Program-made: the position numbers and the translations under genes
NCBI GenBank assembly: GCA_002425685.1
Contig: DIMS01000115.1
Span: forward strand, 1 to 40,096
DNA: 40,096 nucleotides
Source of the DNA: Synergistaceae bacterium UBA5560
GTDB taxonomy: Bacteria > Synergistota > Synergistia > Synergistales > Aminiphilaceae
Direction: 5' to 3'
Shown: positions 22,835 through 31,123 of the stretch, piece by piece
How the letters are laid out: each line of letters starts with the position of its first letter
How positions within the stretch are numbered: the first letter of the stretch is position 1
Notes under the pieces: model-generated
The model's database searches: none
Told to the model about the DNA's origin: nothing
The model's input: only the letters and a program-made list of their open reading frames with translations

Positions 22835-23722
22835 ATGGCGGGACGCACGGTCTGGTTTCCCGGCCACATGGCCAAGGGACGCCGGGAACTCGAGGGGCTT
22901 GCGGAAAAACTGGACCTTTTCGTGGAGGTGCGGGACGCGCGGGCGCCGCGGGCGACGGCGTCTCCCGGAGGTGTAGAACTGGCGGCGCTGCGCCCCGTCT
23001 GGGTCGTCCTCGCCAAACGCGATCTTGCGGGCGGCGCCGGAACGGAGCGGTGGATGACCGCCTTGCGGGCCCAGGGGAGACGCGCCTGGGCCTTCGATCT
23101 CCTCCGGGACGGTGTCGACGACCTTCGGTCCGCCCTGATCGCGGCGTCACCGCGCCACCGGGAAGTTCGTCTTGCCGTGGTGGGCATTCCGAACGTCGGC
23201 AAATCGCAGTTGTTGAACCTGCTCATCGGCAAGCACAGCGCCGCCGTGGGAGGCATCCCCGGCGTGACCCGGGGTGTCGCCTGGTATCGGAGCCGGGAGG
23301 GACTTCTCGTGGTGGACTCCCCGGGCATCCTCGATCCCCACGGAGGCGCCCAGGTACATCGCATGCTCGCCTGGCTCGGGTGCAGCAAGGGGGATGTGAC
23401 GGGCGGGTACGAACTTCTCGGGACGGAGCTGTTGCGTTATCTCCGGGAGCAGCGGCTCTGGGAGCTCGTCGAGAAAACCTGGGGGATTCCCGAAAGCGTA
23501 CCCGAAGAGAGCGCGTCTTTGGACGAGGAAGATTCCGGGGACGTGGGCACGCCCGAAGAAACGGACCCTCGGGACGATCTCCACCGTGTGGGACGCCGGC
23601 TGGGGTGCCTGGTCCGGGGCGGTCGCGTGAACCGGGAGGCGGCGGGGAAAAAGCTCTGCGAAGCCTTTGCCACGGGAAAACTCGGCCGGGTCACCTTGGA
23701 GCGCGCTCCGGAGGTCCGCTGA
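22835..23722 (+). CDS. ylqF: Ribosome biogenesis GTPase YlqF/RbgA
   Basis: A 295-residue circularly permuted GTPase that acts in late assembly of the large ribosomal subunit. FPGHMAKGRREL opens the protein. The G4 element comes first (VVLAKRDL, residues 57-64), then G1 (GIPNVGKSQLLN, 117-128), G2 around T145 and G3 (DSPG, 161-164). The usual N of NKxD in G4 is alanine here, which could lower guanine specificity. A C-terminal helical domain contains a long acidic insert (about 225-250). Its stop overlaps the rnhB start (TGATG). Confidence 0.9.
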   Translation: MAGRTVWFPGHMAKGRRELEGLAEKLDLFVEVRDARAPRATASPGGVELAALRPVWVVLAKRDLAGGAGTERWMTALRAQGRRAWAFDLLRDGVDDLRSALIAASPRHREVRLAVVGIPNVGKSQLLNLLIGKHSAAVGGIPGVTRGVAWYRSREGLLVVDSPGILDPHGGAQVHRMLAWLGCSKGDVTGGYELLGTELLRYLREQRLWELVEKTWGIPESVPEESASLDEEDSGDVGTPEETDPRDDLHRVGRRLGCLVRGGRVNREAAGKKLCEAFATGKLGRVTLERAPEVR

Positions 23723-24291
23723 TGCTCGTCGCCGGAGTGGACGAGGCCGGCCGGGGTCCCCTCGCTGGTCCGGTAGTCGCGGCGGCGGTGATTCTCCTGC
23801 CCTCTCAGATCAGGGTTCTTCATGCGTTCGGACTTACGGATTCCAAGAAACTCTCCCCGCGAAAGCGGGAGCGGCTCTTCGCCCTCCTCTGCGACCTGGG
23901 CGTGCTCTGGAAGGCCCAGGCGGCGAGTCCCGAGCGGATCGACGACATGAATATCCTCCAGGCATCCCTCTGGTGTATGAAACGGAGCGTGCGGGCACTT
24001 CCCGTTCCTCCCGATCTCGTGGTTGTGGACGGTACCGTGCGGATTCCCGGGTTCGACCTTCCGCAGCGGACACTTCCGAAGGCGGATGAGCGGGTGCTCG
24101 CCGTCGCGGCGGCGTCGGTGGTGGCCAAGGTTTTGCGGGATCGCGTGCTGACCGTGCTGGACAAGGTGTATCCGGGCTGGGGTTTTGCCAGGCACAAGGG
24201 ATATCCCACGGCGGAGCATCGCCGGATGCTGGAGGAAAAGGGACTCTCTCCGGCGCACCGGCGGAGTTTTTCCTGGAGGGTGGTACCATGA
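23722..24291 (+). CDS. rnhB: Ribonuclease HII
   Basis: A 189-residue enzyme that removes ribonucleotides from DNA and RNA-DNA hybrids. GVDEAGRGPLAGP supplies D7 and E8, VVDGTVRIPG supplies D103, and ASVVAKVLRDR supplies the fourth acidic residue. HKGYPTAEH closes the domain. It starts on the TGATG overlap with ylqF and ends on an ATGA overlap with the next gene. The order ylqF-rnhB-ylqG-ylqH matches Bacillus subtilis. Confidence 0.93.
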   Translation: MLVAGVDEAGRGPLAGPVVAAAVILLPSQIRVLHAFGLTDSKKLSPRKRERLFALLCDLGVLWKAQAASPERIDDMNILQASLWCMKRSVRALPVPPDLVVVDGTVRIPGFDLPQRTLPKADERVLAVAAASVVAKVLRDRVLTVLDKVYPGWGFARHKGYPTAEHRRMLEEKGLSPAHRRSFSWRVVP

Positions 24292-25337
24292 CGGGTGTGA
24301 GCGGGCTTCCCGGAGGCGGAATCGATCCGCGTTCCCAGGGGCTGGAGCGACTTCCGGCGGAGCAGACCCCCGTTTCCCGGGGGGAGCAGCGCCCCATTCC
24401 GCATGGTTCGGTTGTGGAGGGAGTTGTGCTTCGTGCGGACGAGAACGGAGAATATCTCGTCTCCGTGGCGGGGCGCCAGATGCGGGCGCTGTCGAATCTT
24501 CCCCTGCTGGTGGGGCAACGCTTCCGGGCGCTCTGGGACGCGAGCGGCGATGTCCCTCTTCTGCGTCTTTCAGAGAAGGATTCGGCCCTGCTCGCTCGCG
24601 TTCCCTTCCAGGACAGGGAACTGGCGGCGGCCCTTCTTTCCCGGGGACTTCCGGCCTCGCAGGATGTACTTCAGGGACTGCGCGCGGTCTGGCTCCGTCT
24701 CGGCGGTGGCACGGACATGCTCGGATCCCTGGTGGAACTCTGGGCGAGGGACTTGCCCCTGACCTTCGCGAACGTCCAACTCGTCGCGTGGTATGCCGCG
24801 CTCCAGGAGAAACAGCTCGCCAGTCTGTGGAAGCGTCTCAGGGAGAATCTGCGAAGCGGCGAACGGCTTTCCTCCCGGGAGGGGGAACCTCCCGGTGCGG
24901 CGGCTCTGGCGGGGGACGACGAGGAACTCTCCCGGTTTCTCCGCGCTCACGGCTTTCTGTCCAAGTCGGCCCGGCAGGGAATCGACCCGGCGCTTTTGGC
25001 TCCGGCGCGATGGCCTCTGGATGAGGATGTTCCCGCCTTCGCCGATGTGGCGGCCCATCTGGAGGAACGAGAAGGACGGAAAATCTGGCGCGTCGCCTTC
25101 GAAATGGAAGGAGTCGTTCTCGGGTTGGTGGGCGGTGAGGTGACTACCGACGGAAACGCTCTGGCCGTGGGATTGGGGACTTCAGACGAAGAGACTGCCG
25201 CGCTGTTTCGCGAGCGTCTGCCTGAATTGATGGGGGAATTGGCGACGTTGCCTCTCCGGGTGGCTCGCGTGGGGGTGTTTCCCCGGAAGGACGGGGTGGA
25301 CCCCATGGCCTACCGGGGCGTGGACGTACAGGCCTGA
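24288..25337 (+). CDS. FliK-like protein, YlqG position
   Basis: A 349-residue protein of low recognisable similarity. A beta-barrel-like segment (about 38-95; VVEGVVLRADENGEYLVSVAGRQMRALS), a Leu-rich helical middle and a C-terminal domain (about 255-340) of alternating strands resemble flagellar hook-length control proteins. Assignment rests mainly on order: it lies between rnhB and an FlhB-C homologue, as does ylqG in Bacillus. It may act with that protein in switching flagellar export. It overlaps rnhB by four bases. Confidence 0.55.
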   Translation: MTGVSGLPGGGIDPRSQGLERLPAEQTPVSRGEQRPIPHGSVVEGVVLRADENGEYLVSVAGRQMRALSNLPLLVGQRFRALWDASGDVPLLRLSEKDSALLARVPFQDRELAAALLSRGLPASQDVLQGLRAVWLRLGGGTDMLGSLVELWARDLPLTFANVQLVAWYAALQEKQLASLWKRLRENLRSGERLSSREGEPPGAAALAGDDEELSRFLRAHGFLSKSARQGIDPALLAPARWPLDEDVPAFADVAAHLEEREGRKIWRVAFEMEGVVLGLVGGEVTTDGNALAVGLGTSDEETAALFRERLPELMGELATLPLRVARVGVFPRKDGVDPMAYRGVDVQA

Positions 25338-25346
25338 GGTGTCGGC

Positions 25347-25619
25347 ATGGACGGAAAGAAGCGCTCCAAGGCGGCAGCACTCACGTATGACCGGAAGCAG
25401 GACGGGGCGCCTCGGGTCGTCGCCTCCGGAAAGGGATTCGTGGCGGACCGCATCGTGGAGATCGCCCGAGAGGCCAAGATCCCTATCGTGGAGGACGCCG
25501 CGCTGGTGAGCGCCCTTCTCGTTCTGGAGCTGGGGGAGGAGGTTCCCGTGGAATTGTACGAGGCCGTTGCGAAAATTCTCTCCTTCGTGTACAGGCTCGA
25601 CAAGGAGCGGCGCCCATGA
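25347..25619 (+). CDS. FlhB C-terminal domain homologue (YlqH/FhlX-like)
   Basis: A 90-residue cytoplasmic protein equivalent to the export-gate regulator domain of FlhB without its membrane part. KAAALTYDRKQDGAPRVVASGKG, then ADRIVEIAREAKIPIVEDAALVSALL and LGEEVPVELYEAVAKIL follow the FlhB-C pattern. The autocleaving NPTH motif of FlhB is absent. In Helicobacter and Bacillus such proteins can replace the cleaved FlhB fragment. It is followed by yraN with an ATGA overlap. Confidence 0.82.
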   Translation: MDGKKRSKAAALTYDRKQDGAPRVVASGKGFVADRIVEIAREAKIPIVEDAALVSALLVLELGEEVPVELYEAVAKILSFVYRLDKERRP

Positions 25620-25990
25620 GCACTTCCGGGGCGCTTTTGGGTGCCGAGGGCGAGGAGGAGGCTCGTCGCCGCCTTGAGGCCAAGGGATACCGTGTGCTGG
25701 AGCGCAACGTACGGATCGGAGGAGCCGAACTGGATCTCGTGTGCCGCCACGGAGACGAAGTGGTGGTGGTGGAGGTCCGTACCCGAAGCGTGGGTGTGCT
25801 CCAGCCTCCGGAGGAGACCGTTGGTCCCGTCAAACTCCGCCGTCTCGTTCGGGCTGGGAGGAGCTGGGTTGTTTCGAGAGGATGGAGGGGACCCTGGCGG
25901 ATCGATCTCGTGGGGTTCACGGTGGATCGAAACGGTGAGTGGCACGAAAGCCATCTCCGGGACATCACCGCGGGGATGGTCTGCGAATGA
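25616..25990 (+). CDS. yraN: YraN family (UPF0102) nuclease-fold protein
   Basis: A 124-residue protein with the restriction-endonuclease-like core. G-AEEEARRRLEAKGY-type helix, NVRIGGAELDLVCRHGDEVVVVEVRTRS carries the E/D...ExK arrangement with arginine in place of the usual lysine in VEVKTR, and a C-terminal IDLVGF strand. Cellular function is not established; a role in DNA processing is suggested by its frequent position near comM, dprA and rnhB, as here. It overlaps both neighbours by four bases. Confidence 0.88.
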   Translation: MSTSGALLGAEGEEEARRRLEAKGYRVLERNVRIGGAELDLVCRHGDEVVVVEVRTRSVGVLQPPEETVGPVKLRRLVRAGRSWVVSRGWRGPWRIDLVGFTVDRNGEWHESHLRDITAGMVCE

Positions 25991-27516
25991 GCACGATTCT
26001 CGGCCTGACCCTTCGGGGAACGCGGGCGCTCTGCGTCGAGGTGGAGGCGGAGGTCACGGGAGGGCTCTTCGCCATCACCATCGTGGGACTGCCCGATGCC
26101 TCCGTACGGGAGGCCCGGGAGAGGGTTCGGGCGGCGCTGCGCACCGTGGAAATCCCTCTTCGTGGGCGCGTCACCGTCAATCTCGCTCCCGCGGACATCC
26201 CCAAGGAGGGGGCGTTGCTCGATCTCCCTCTCGCCGTGGCTCTCGCCTGCCGCACGGGAGCCATAGACGAGGTGCCTCCGGCGCTCTTCATGGGTGAGCT
26301 CGCGCTCGACGGGCGACTCCGCCGTGTCCGAGGCGCGGTTCCCGCAGCGCTGCTCGCCCGGACCATGGGCCTTCCTCTCTTCGTCCCTCTGGAAAACGTC
26401 CCCGAAGTGGCTCTCGTGGAGGGGGTCGTTGCCTACGGTGTTCCCGACTTGCCCGCGCTCTTCGCCCATCTCCGGGGCGAGGCGGAACTCTCCCCGGTCG
26501 CCTCCTGCGAGATTCCCGAGCACGAAGCGGAGCCCGATCCCGATATGGCGGACGTGAAGGGACAGTTTCAGGCCAAGCGGGGGCTAGAGATCGCCGCGGC
26601 GGGGCATCACAACATCTTTCTCGTGGGTTCCCCCGGCTCCGGAAAGACCATGCTCGCCCGGGCGCTTCGGGGAATTCTGCCGCCGCTCTCCAAGGAGGAC
26701 TTCATGGAGGTGCTCCTCGTCCGGAGCACTCTGGGTGTGGCCGTGGAGGACGGGCGTCGTCCGCCCTACCGGGCGGTTCACCACACGGCGACTCTCCCCG
26801 CCATCTGCGGCGGCGGGTCTGGCCTGCGCCCCGGCGAGATCAGCCGTGCCCACCGGGGGGTGCTCTTCCTCGACGAGTTTCCGGAGTTTCCCCGGGATCT
26901 CGTGGAGGCGCTGCGCCAACCCCTGGAGGATGGCGAGATCGTGGTGAGCCGTGCCTCGGGGAGCGTCACCTATCCGTCCCGGGTCCTTCTCGTCGCGGCG
27001 GCCAACCCCTGTCCCTGCGGCAACGACGGTGATCCTTCGGAGCCATGCCGCTGTTCCGCCTCCGAGAGAGAGCGCTACGCGAGGCGTCTCTCCGGTCCGA
27101 TTCTCGACAGGATCGATCTCTATGTCAGTGTTCCCCGGCTCACACCGGAGGAGTTGGTCGCCGTGGAGGGGCACGGCGCCGAGTCCAGCGCGGACATCCG
27201 GCGGCGCGTCACCGCCGCCCGGGAACGGCAGCGCGAGCGCTGGACTCCGCTCGGTTTCGGGTGCAACGCCGAAGTTCCTGAGAAGCTGTTGCGGAAGGAA
27301 CTTCGGCTCGGAGGAGCGGAGCGCCGTTTTCTCGAGGACGCGGCCCGGCGATGTCGGCTTTCCGGACGGGGACTCGCCCGCATTCTGCGGGTGGCGCGCA
27401 CCGTGGCGGATCTGGAGGGAGCGGATGCGGTGGGGACCACCCATCTGGCGGAGGCGCTGGCCTACAGACAGGGAGGAAACGCATGGACGACAGGATCAAG
27501 GCGCTTCTCCTCCTGA
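25987..27516 (+). CDS. comM: ComM/YifB-like AAA+ ATPase
   Basis: A 509-residue protein. The N-terminal ChlI-like domain (GLPDASVREARERVRAAL, then PADIPKEGALLDLPLA) is followed by a Mg-chelatase-type AAA+ core: Walker A GSPGSGKTML (near 217-226), Walker B FLDEFPEF (near 297) and ANPCPCG with a CRC pair. ComM drives branch migration during integration of transforming DNA in other bacteria. It starts on an ATGA overlap with yraN, and its last 34 bases overlap dprA, so the two competence-type genes are expressed together. Confidence 0.92.
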   Translation: MSTILGLTLRGTRALCVEVEAEVTGGLFAITIVGLPDASVREARERVRAALRTVEIPLRGRVTVNLAPADIPKEGALLDLPLAVALACRTGAIDEVPPALFMGELALDGRLRRVRGAVPAALLARTMGLPLFVPLENVPEVALVEGVVAYGVPDLPALFAHLRGEAELSPVASCEIPEHEAEPDPDMADVKGQFQAKRGLEIAAAGHHNIFLVGSPGSGKTMLARALRGILPPLSKEDFMEVLLVRSTLGVAVEDGRRPPYRAVHHTATLPAICGGGSGLRPGEISRAHRGVLFLDEFPEFPRDLVEALRQPLEDGEIVVSRASGSVTYPSRVLLVAAANPCPCGNDGDPSEPCRCSASERERYARRLSGPILDRIDLYVSVPRLTPEELVAVEGHGAESSADIRRRVTAARERQRERWTPLGFGCNAEVPEKLLRKELRLGGAERRFLEDAARRCRLSGRGLARILRVARTVADLEGADAVGTTHLAEALAYRQGGNAWTTGSRRFSS

Positions 27517-28619
27517 ACGCGGTGTTCGCGCCCTCGCGCGTCTGGGACCTTCTCCGCGAACGTGGGCTCCCTCCGGAAGCGCTCTGGGAGCGGGGATGCG
27601 ACACGCTCCACCGGGAGGTCGGCCTCTCGGGGAACGCCTCCGGGGGGCTGGAAAAGCTCTTACGGCGAGGGTGGGTGGAGAAGGAGAAATCCCGGTGTGA
27701 CGACGAGGGGCTTCGCCTCGTTTTGTGTGACGACCCGGACTACCCGAAGGGGCTGGAGGATCTGGAGGAGCGCCCTCTTCTTCTCTACGTGCGGGGACGT
27801 TTCCCCCGCTCGGGACCTTTTGTGGCCGTGGTGGGCACGCGCCGGTGCACTTCCTACGGAAGGGCCGTGGCGTCCGCTCTGGGAAGCGAGCTGGCCCGCA
27901 GAGGGTGTGTTGTCGTGAGCGGCGGCGCTCTCGGTATCGACGGCGCTGCCCACGGAGGCGCTCTGGAGGGCGGGGGCAGTACCGTGGCGGTCTTCGGAAC
28001 CGGAGTGGACCGGATCTTTCCGAGTGAACACGAGGATCTCTTTCGGAACATCGTCGCAAAAGGTGGCGCCCTGGTGAGCGAATACCCCCTGGGAACGCCG
28101 GGACGGGGATGGCTTTTCCCCCGGAGGAACCGGATCATCGCCGCCCTGTCGTCTCATCTGGTCGTCGTGGAGGCTCCCGAGCGGAGCGGAGCGATCATCA
28201 CCGCCCGGCTCGCCGGAGAAATGGGGCGCGAACTCTGGGCCGTACCGGGGCGCATCGACGAGAAGGTGTGCCGGGGCTCCAACGCCCTCCTCGCCGACGG
28301 AGCCTTTCCGCTCGTTCAGGTGGAGCAGTTCGTCGATCTGCTTCGTCCGAGATCCTCTTCTTCGGAGGAGGGACAACTCTCTTTCTTTGGAGCCGAAGAC
28401 GGAATGCCCGAGGAGGAGGATGGCGTCTTTTCCACTCTCTCCGCCGACGAAACACGCCTGCTCCGCCTTCTTCGGGAGCGGGGGGACCGAACGATTGACA
28501 ACATGGCTGCAGAGGGTACAATGAGCCCCGCTCGGATTTCCGCCGCCCTGGCCGTCCTTTGCGCCCGCGGACTCGTCTACGAGTCCGGGCCGGGACGGTG
28601 GCGTGCGGGTCCCCGGTGA
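27483..28619 (+). CDS. dprA: DNA processing protein DprA
   Basis: A 378-residue protein that loads RecA on incoming single-stranded DNA. The Rossmann-like core shows VAVVGTRRCTSYGR, SGGALGIDGAAH, GTGVDRIFPSEH, SEYPLG, FPRRNRIIAALS and APERSGAIITA. A C-terminal winged helix (about 320-375) is joined by an acidic linker. GGGAGG lies six bases before the ATG, inside the end of comM. Uptake machinery (comEC, comEA) is not in the window. Confidence 0.93.
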   Translation: MDDRIKALLLLNAVFAPSRVWDLLRERGLPPEALWERGCDTLHREVGLSGNASGGLEKLLRRGWVEKEKSRCDDEGLRLVLCDDPDYPKGLEDLEERPLLLYVRGRFPRSGPFVAVVGTRRCTSYGRAVASALGSELARRGCVVVSGGALGIDGAAHGGALEGGGSTVAVFGTGVDRIFPSEHEDLFRNIVAKGGALVSEYPLGTPGRGWLFPRRNRIIAALSSHLVVVEAPERSGAIITARLAGEMGRELWAVPGRIDEKVCRGSNALLADGAFPLVQVEQFVDLLRPRSSSSEEGQLSFFGAEDGMPEEEDGVFSTLSADETRLLRLLRERGDRTIDNMAAEGTMSPARISAALAVLCARGLVYESGPGRWRAGPR

Positions 28620-28646
28620 GATCTTCCATTGGAGGTGCTGCACCAG

Positions 28647-28925
28647 ATGGCATGCAGAGTCTTTCATCCCCAGGAGCGACGATATCTGACGCAGGAGGCG
28701 CTCGGCGCCGTCGTGGACTACCTTTCACTGCAGCGGGAATCGGATCCGGTCCTCGAGGAAGCGCTGACGTCCGCGGTTCTCCTGGGAAGCTCCCGGAACA
28801 GACCCATCGACGAAGAGGATTTTCGGATGCTCTTCGATCTCGCTGCGGCGTCTCCTGAAAAAATCGACTACCGCGATGCCGTTGCCGCAGTGCGGCACGT
28901 TCCCTACGCCCCCTGGCTCGTGTGA
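28647..28925 (+). CDS. Small unknown protein between dprA and topA
   Basis: A 92-residue, largely helical acidic protein without membrane segments. GGAGGTG lies nine bases before the ATG. It contains VDYLSLQRESDPVLEEAL and RPIDEEDFRMLFDLA. In some proteobacteria a DUF494 (Smg) gene lies at this position, but similarity is not evident and length is shorter, so this is only positional. topA begins 17 bases downstream. Confidence 0.65.
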   Translation: MACRVFHPQERRYLTQEALGAVVDYLSLQRESDPVLEEALTSAVLLGSSRNRPIDEEDFRMLFDLAAASPEKIDYRDAVAAVRHVPYAPWLV

Positions 28926-28942
28926 CGGGACGGAGCGTTCTC

Positions 28943-31123
28943 ATGGCGAAAAAAACGCTGGTTATCGTCGAATCCCCCGCAAAAGCGAAAACACTTCAGA
29001 AAATCCTCGGAAAGGGATACGAAATCCAGGCGAGCATGGGACACATTCGGGATCTTCCGAAGAGCAAGCTCGGTGTCGACCTGGAGAACCGCTTTGCCCC
29101 CGAATACATCCTCGTCCGCGGCAAAGGCGAACTGATCAAGAAACTGAAGAACGCCGCCAAGGGGAGCGACACGATCCTCCTCGCCTCCGACCCTGACCGC
29201 GAAGGAGAGGCCATCGCCTGGCACCTGGCTCATGTGCTGGATGTCGATCCCGCCACGTCGTGCAGGATCCGCATGTACGAGATCACGGCCCGGGGGGTGA
29301 GTGAAGCGGTCAAGACCCCTTCGCCCATCGACATGAACAAGGTGGAGGCGCAGCAGGCGCGGCGCATTCTGGACCGCGTCATGGGCTATACCCTGAGCCC
29401 CCTGCTCTGGAAAAAAGTGCAGCCCCGTCTTTCCGCAGGGCGCGTGCAGTCCGTGGCGCTCCGTCTCATCGCGGACCGGGAGCGGGAGATCCGGGACTTC
29501 ACGGAGCAGGAATACTGGCTCGTGGATGTGGATGCGTCCTCCGAGGACGGCCGTGCCTACCGACTCAGGGTGGAGCGGCGGGACAAGAAGACGGTCACCA
29601 TCGCCGACGCCGCCGAGGCGGAAGCCGTGGAGGCGGTTCTTCGGGAACATCCTCTCACCGTGACATCCTTTCGTGTCAAGGAGACCAGACGGCCTCCCCT
29701 TCCTCCGTTCAAGACGAGCACGCTCCAGCAGGAGGCGGCGCGCCGACTCGGGTTTTCTCCGCGGAAGACCATGCGGGTCGCCCAGACCCTCTACGAGGGT
29801 GTGGAGCTTCCGGGGAAAGGTCCTGTCGGGCTCATCACCTACATGCGCACCGACAGTCTTCGCCTCAGCCCCGACGCCGTCGCCCGGGCGCGCGAGGTCA
29901 TCGGGAAGGAGTGGGGGGCCGAGTACGTCCCCGAGAAACCCAATGTCTTCGCCGCGAAAGGGCGGACCCAGGACGCGCACGAAGCCATCCGTCCCACTGA
30001 TCCGGAACTCCTCCCGGGACGCCTGAAGGGCGAACTCTCGGGGGATGAGTTCAAACTCTACAATATGATCTGGCAGCGATTCACTGCATCGCAGATGTCT
30101 GCTGCGGTGGTGGCCCGGAGTACGCTCGAAGCCGAGTGTGGCGCCTATGGTCTCGCCCAGGCCGGAGCGGTCCTTCGTTTCGAAGGATGGGGCAAGGTCT
30201 GGCCCCTGGACCTGAAGGAGGGACTCATCGCTCCCGCCGTGGAGGGAGAGACGCTTTTCGTGGACGATGTCCTCCGGGAGCAGCGCTTCACCAAACCCCC
30301 CGCACGGTACGCGGAATCCGGGCTCGTGAAGACTCTCGAAGAGAAGGGCATCGGTCGTCCCTCCACCTACGCCACCATCATCCAGACACTCTACGACCGG
30401 GGATATGTGGAGCGCAACGACGAGCGGCGCCTGGAGCCCACGGACCTGGGGCTCGTGGTGAATGACTTTCTCGTCGCTCATTTCCCGGGCATCGTGGACG
30501 TCGGTTTTACCGCAGGCATGGAGAGCGAACTCGACGAAGTCGAGCAGGGGGGCCGCCCCTGGGTCGGCGTGGTGGACGATTTCTGGCGTCCCTTTTCCGA
30601 GACGCTTTCCTCGGCGGAGAAAAACGCGGAACGTGTCCGCGTTCCCGTGAAGGAGATCGGCGAGGCCTGTCCCGAGTGCGGTGCCCCCCTCGTGATCAAA
30701 CGAGGGCGTTTCGGCGAGTTCATCGCCTGTTCGGGGTATCCGAACTGCTCCTACACCCGCCCCATCCTGAAGACCCTGGGCATTCCCTGTCCCACCTGCG
30801 GCAAGGGAGAGGTGGTGCGGCGGCGTACGAAGAAAGGGCGTTTCTTCTACGGCTGTTCTCTCTATCCCGCCTGCGACTTCGTCTCCTGGAACCAACCCAG
30901 CGGAGAAAAATGTCCCGAGTGCGGCGGTCCTCTGATGGTGCGGGGAAAGAACAAGCCTCCCTTTTGTCCTGCCTGTTCCGGTCAGAGCGAGGCCGCTGGA
31001 CCCGCACCGAAGAAAAAGGCCGGGCGCCCGAAGAAGAAACCGGGCGCCGCCAAGCCGAGAACTCCCCGGAAGGGAACGGCTCCGTCGCCCCGTTCTCCGA
31101 AGGAAACCTCCTCGGATGTGTAG
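28943..31123 (+). CDS. topA: DNA topoisomerase I
   Basis: A 726-residue type IA topoisomerase that relaxes negative supercoils. The Toprim domain opens the protein (VIVESPAKAKT, later SDPDREGEAIAWH). The nicking tyrosine is Y300 (LITYMRTDSLRLS). Three C-terminal zinc ribbons follow (CPECGAP...CSGYPNC, CPTCGKG...CSLYPAC, CPECGGP...CPAC), then a Lys/Pro/Ala-rich tail of about 40 residues that may aid DNA binding. ATG 28943 has GGAG seven bases upstream. It overlaps trmFO by eight bases. Confidence 0.95.
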   Translation: MAKKTLVIVESPAKAKTLQKILGKGYEIQASMGHIRDLPKSKLGVDLENRFAPEYILVRGKGELIKKLKNAAKGSDTILLASDPDREGEAIAWHLAHVLDVDPATSCRIRMYEITARGVSEAVKTPSPIDMNKVEAQQARRILDRVMGYTLSPLLWKKVQPRLSAGRVQSVALRLIADREREIRDFTEQEYWLVDVDASSEDGRAYRLRVERRDKKTVTIADAAEAEAVEAVLREHPLTVTSFRVKETRRPPLPPFKTSTLQQEAARRLGFSPRKTMRVAQTLYEGVELPGKGPVGLITYMRTDSLRLSPDAVARAREVIGKEWGAEYVPEKPNVFAAKGRTQDAHEAIRPTDPELLPGRLKGELSGDEFKLYNMIWQRFTASQMSAAVVARSTLEAECGAYGLAQAGAVLRFEGWGKVWPLDLKEGLIAPAVEGETLFVDDVLREQRFTKPPARYAESGLVKTLEEKGIGRPSTYATIIQTLYDRGYVERNDERRLEPTDLGLVVNDFLVAHFPGIVDVGFTAGMESELDEVEQGGRPWVGVVDDFWRPFSETLSSAEKNAERVRVPVKEIGEACPECGAPLVIKRGRFGEFIACSGYPNCSYTRPILKTLGIPCPTCGKGEVVRRRTKKGRFFYGCSLYPACDFVSWNQPSGEKCPECGGPLMVRGKNKPPFCPACSGQSEAAGPAPKKKAGRPKKKPGAAKPRTPRKGTAPSPRSPKETSSDV

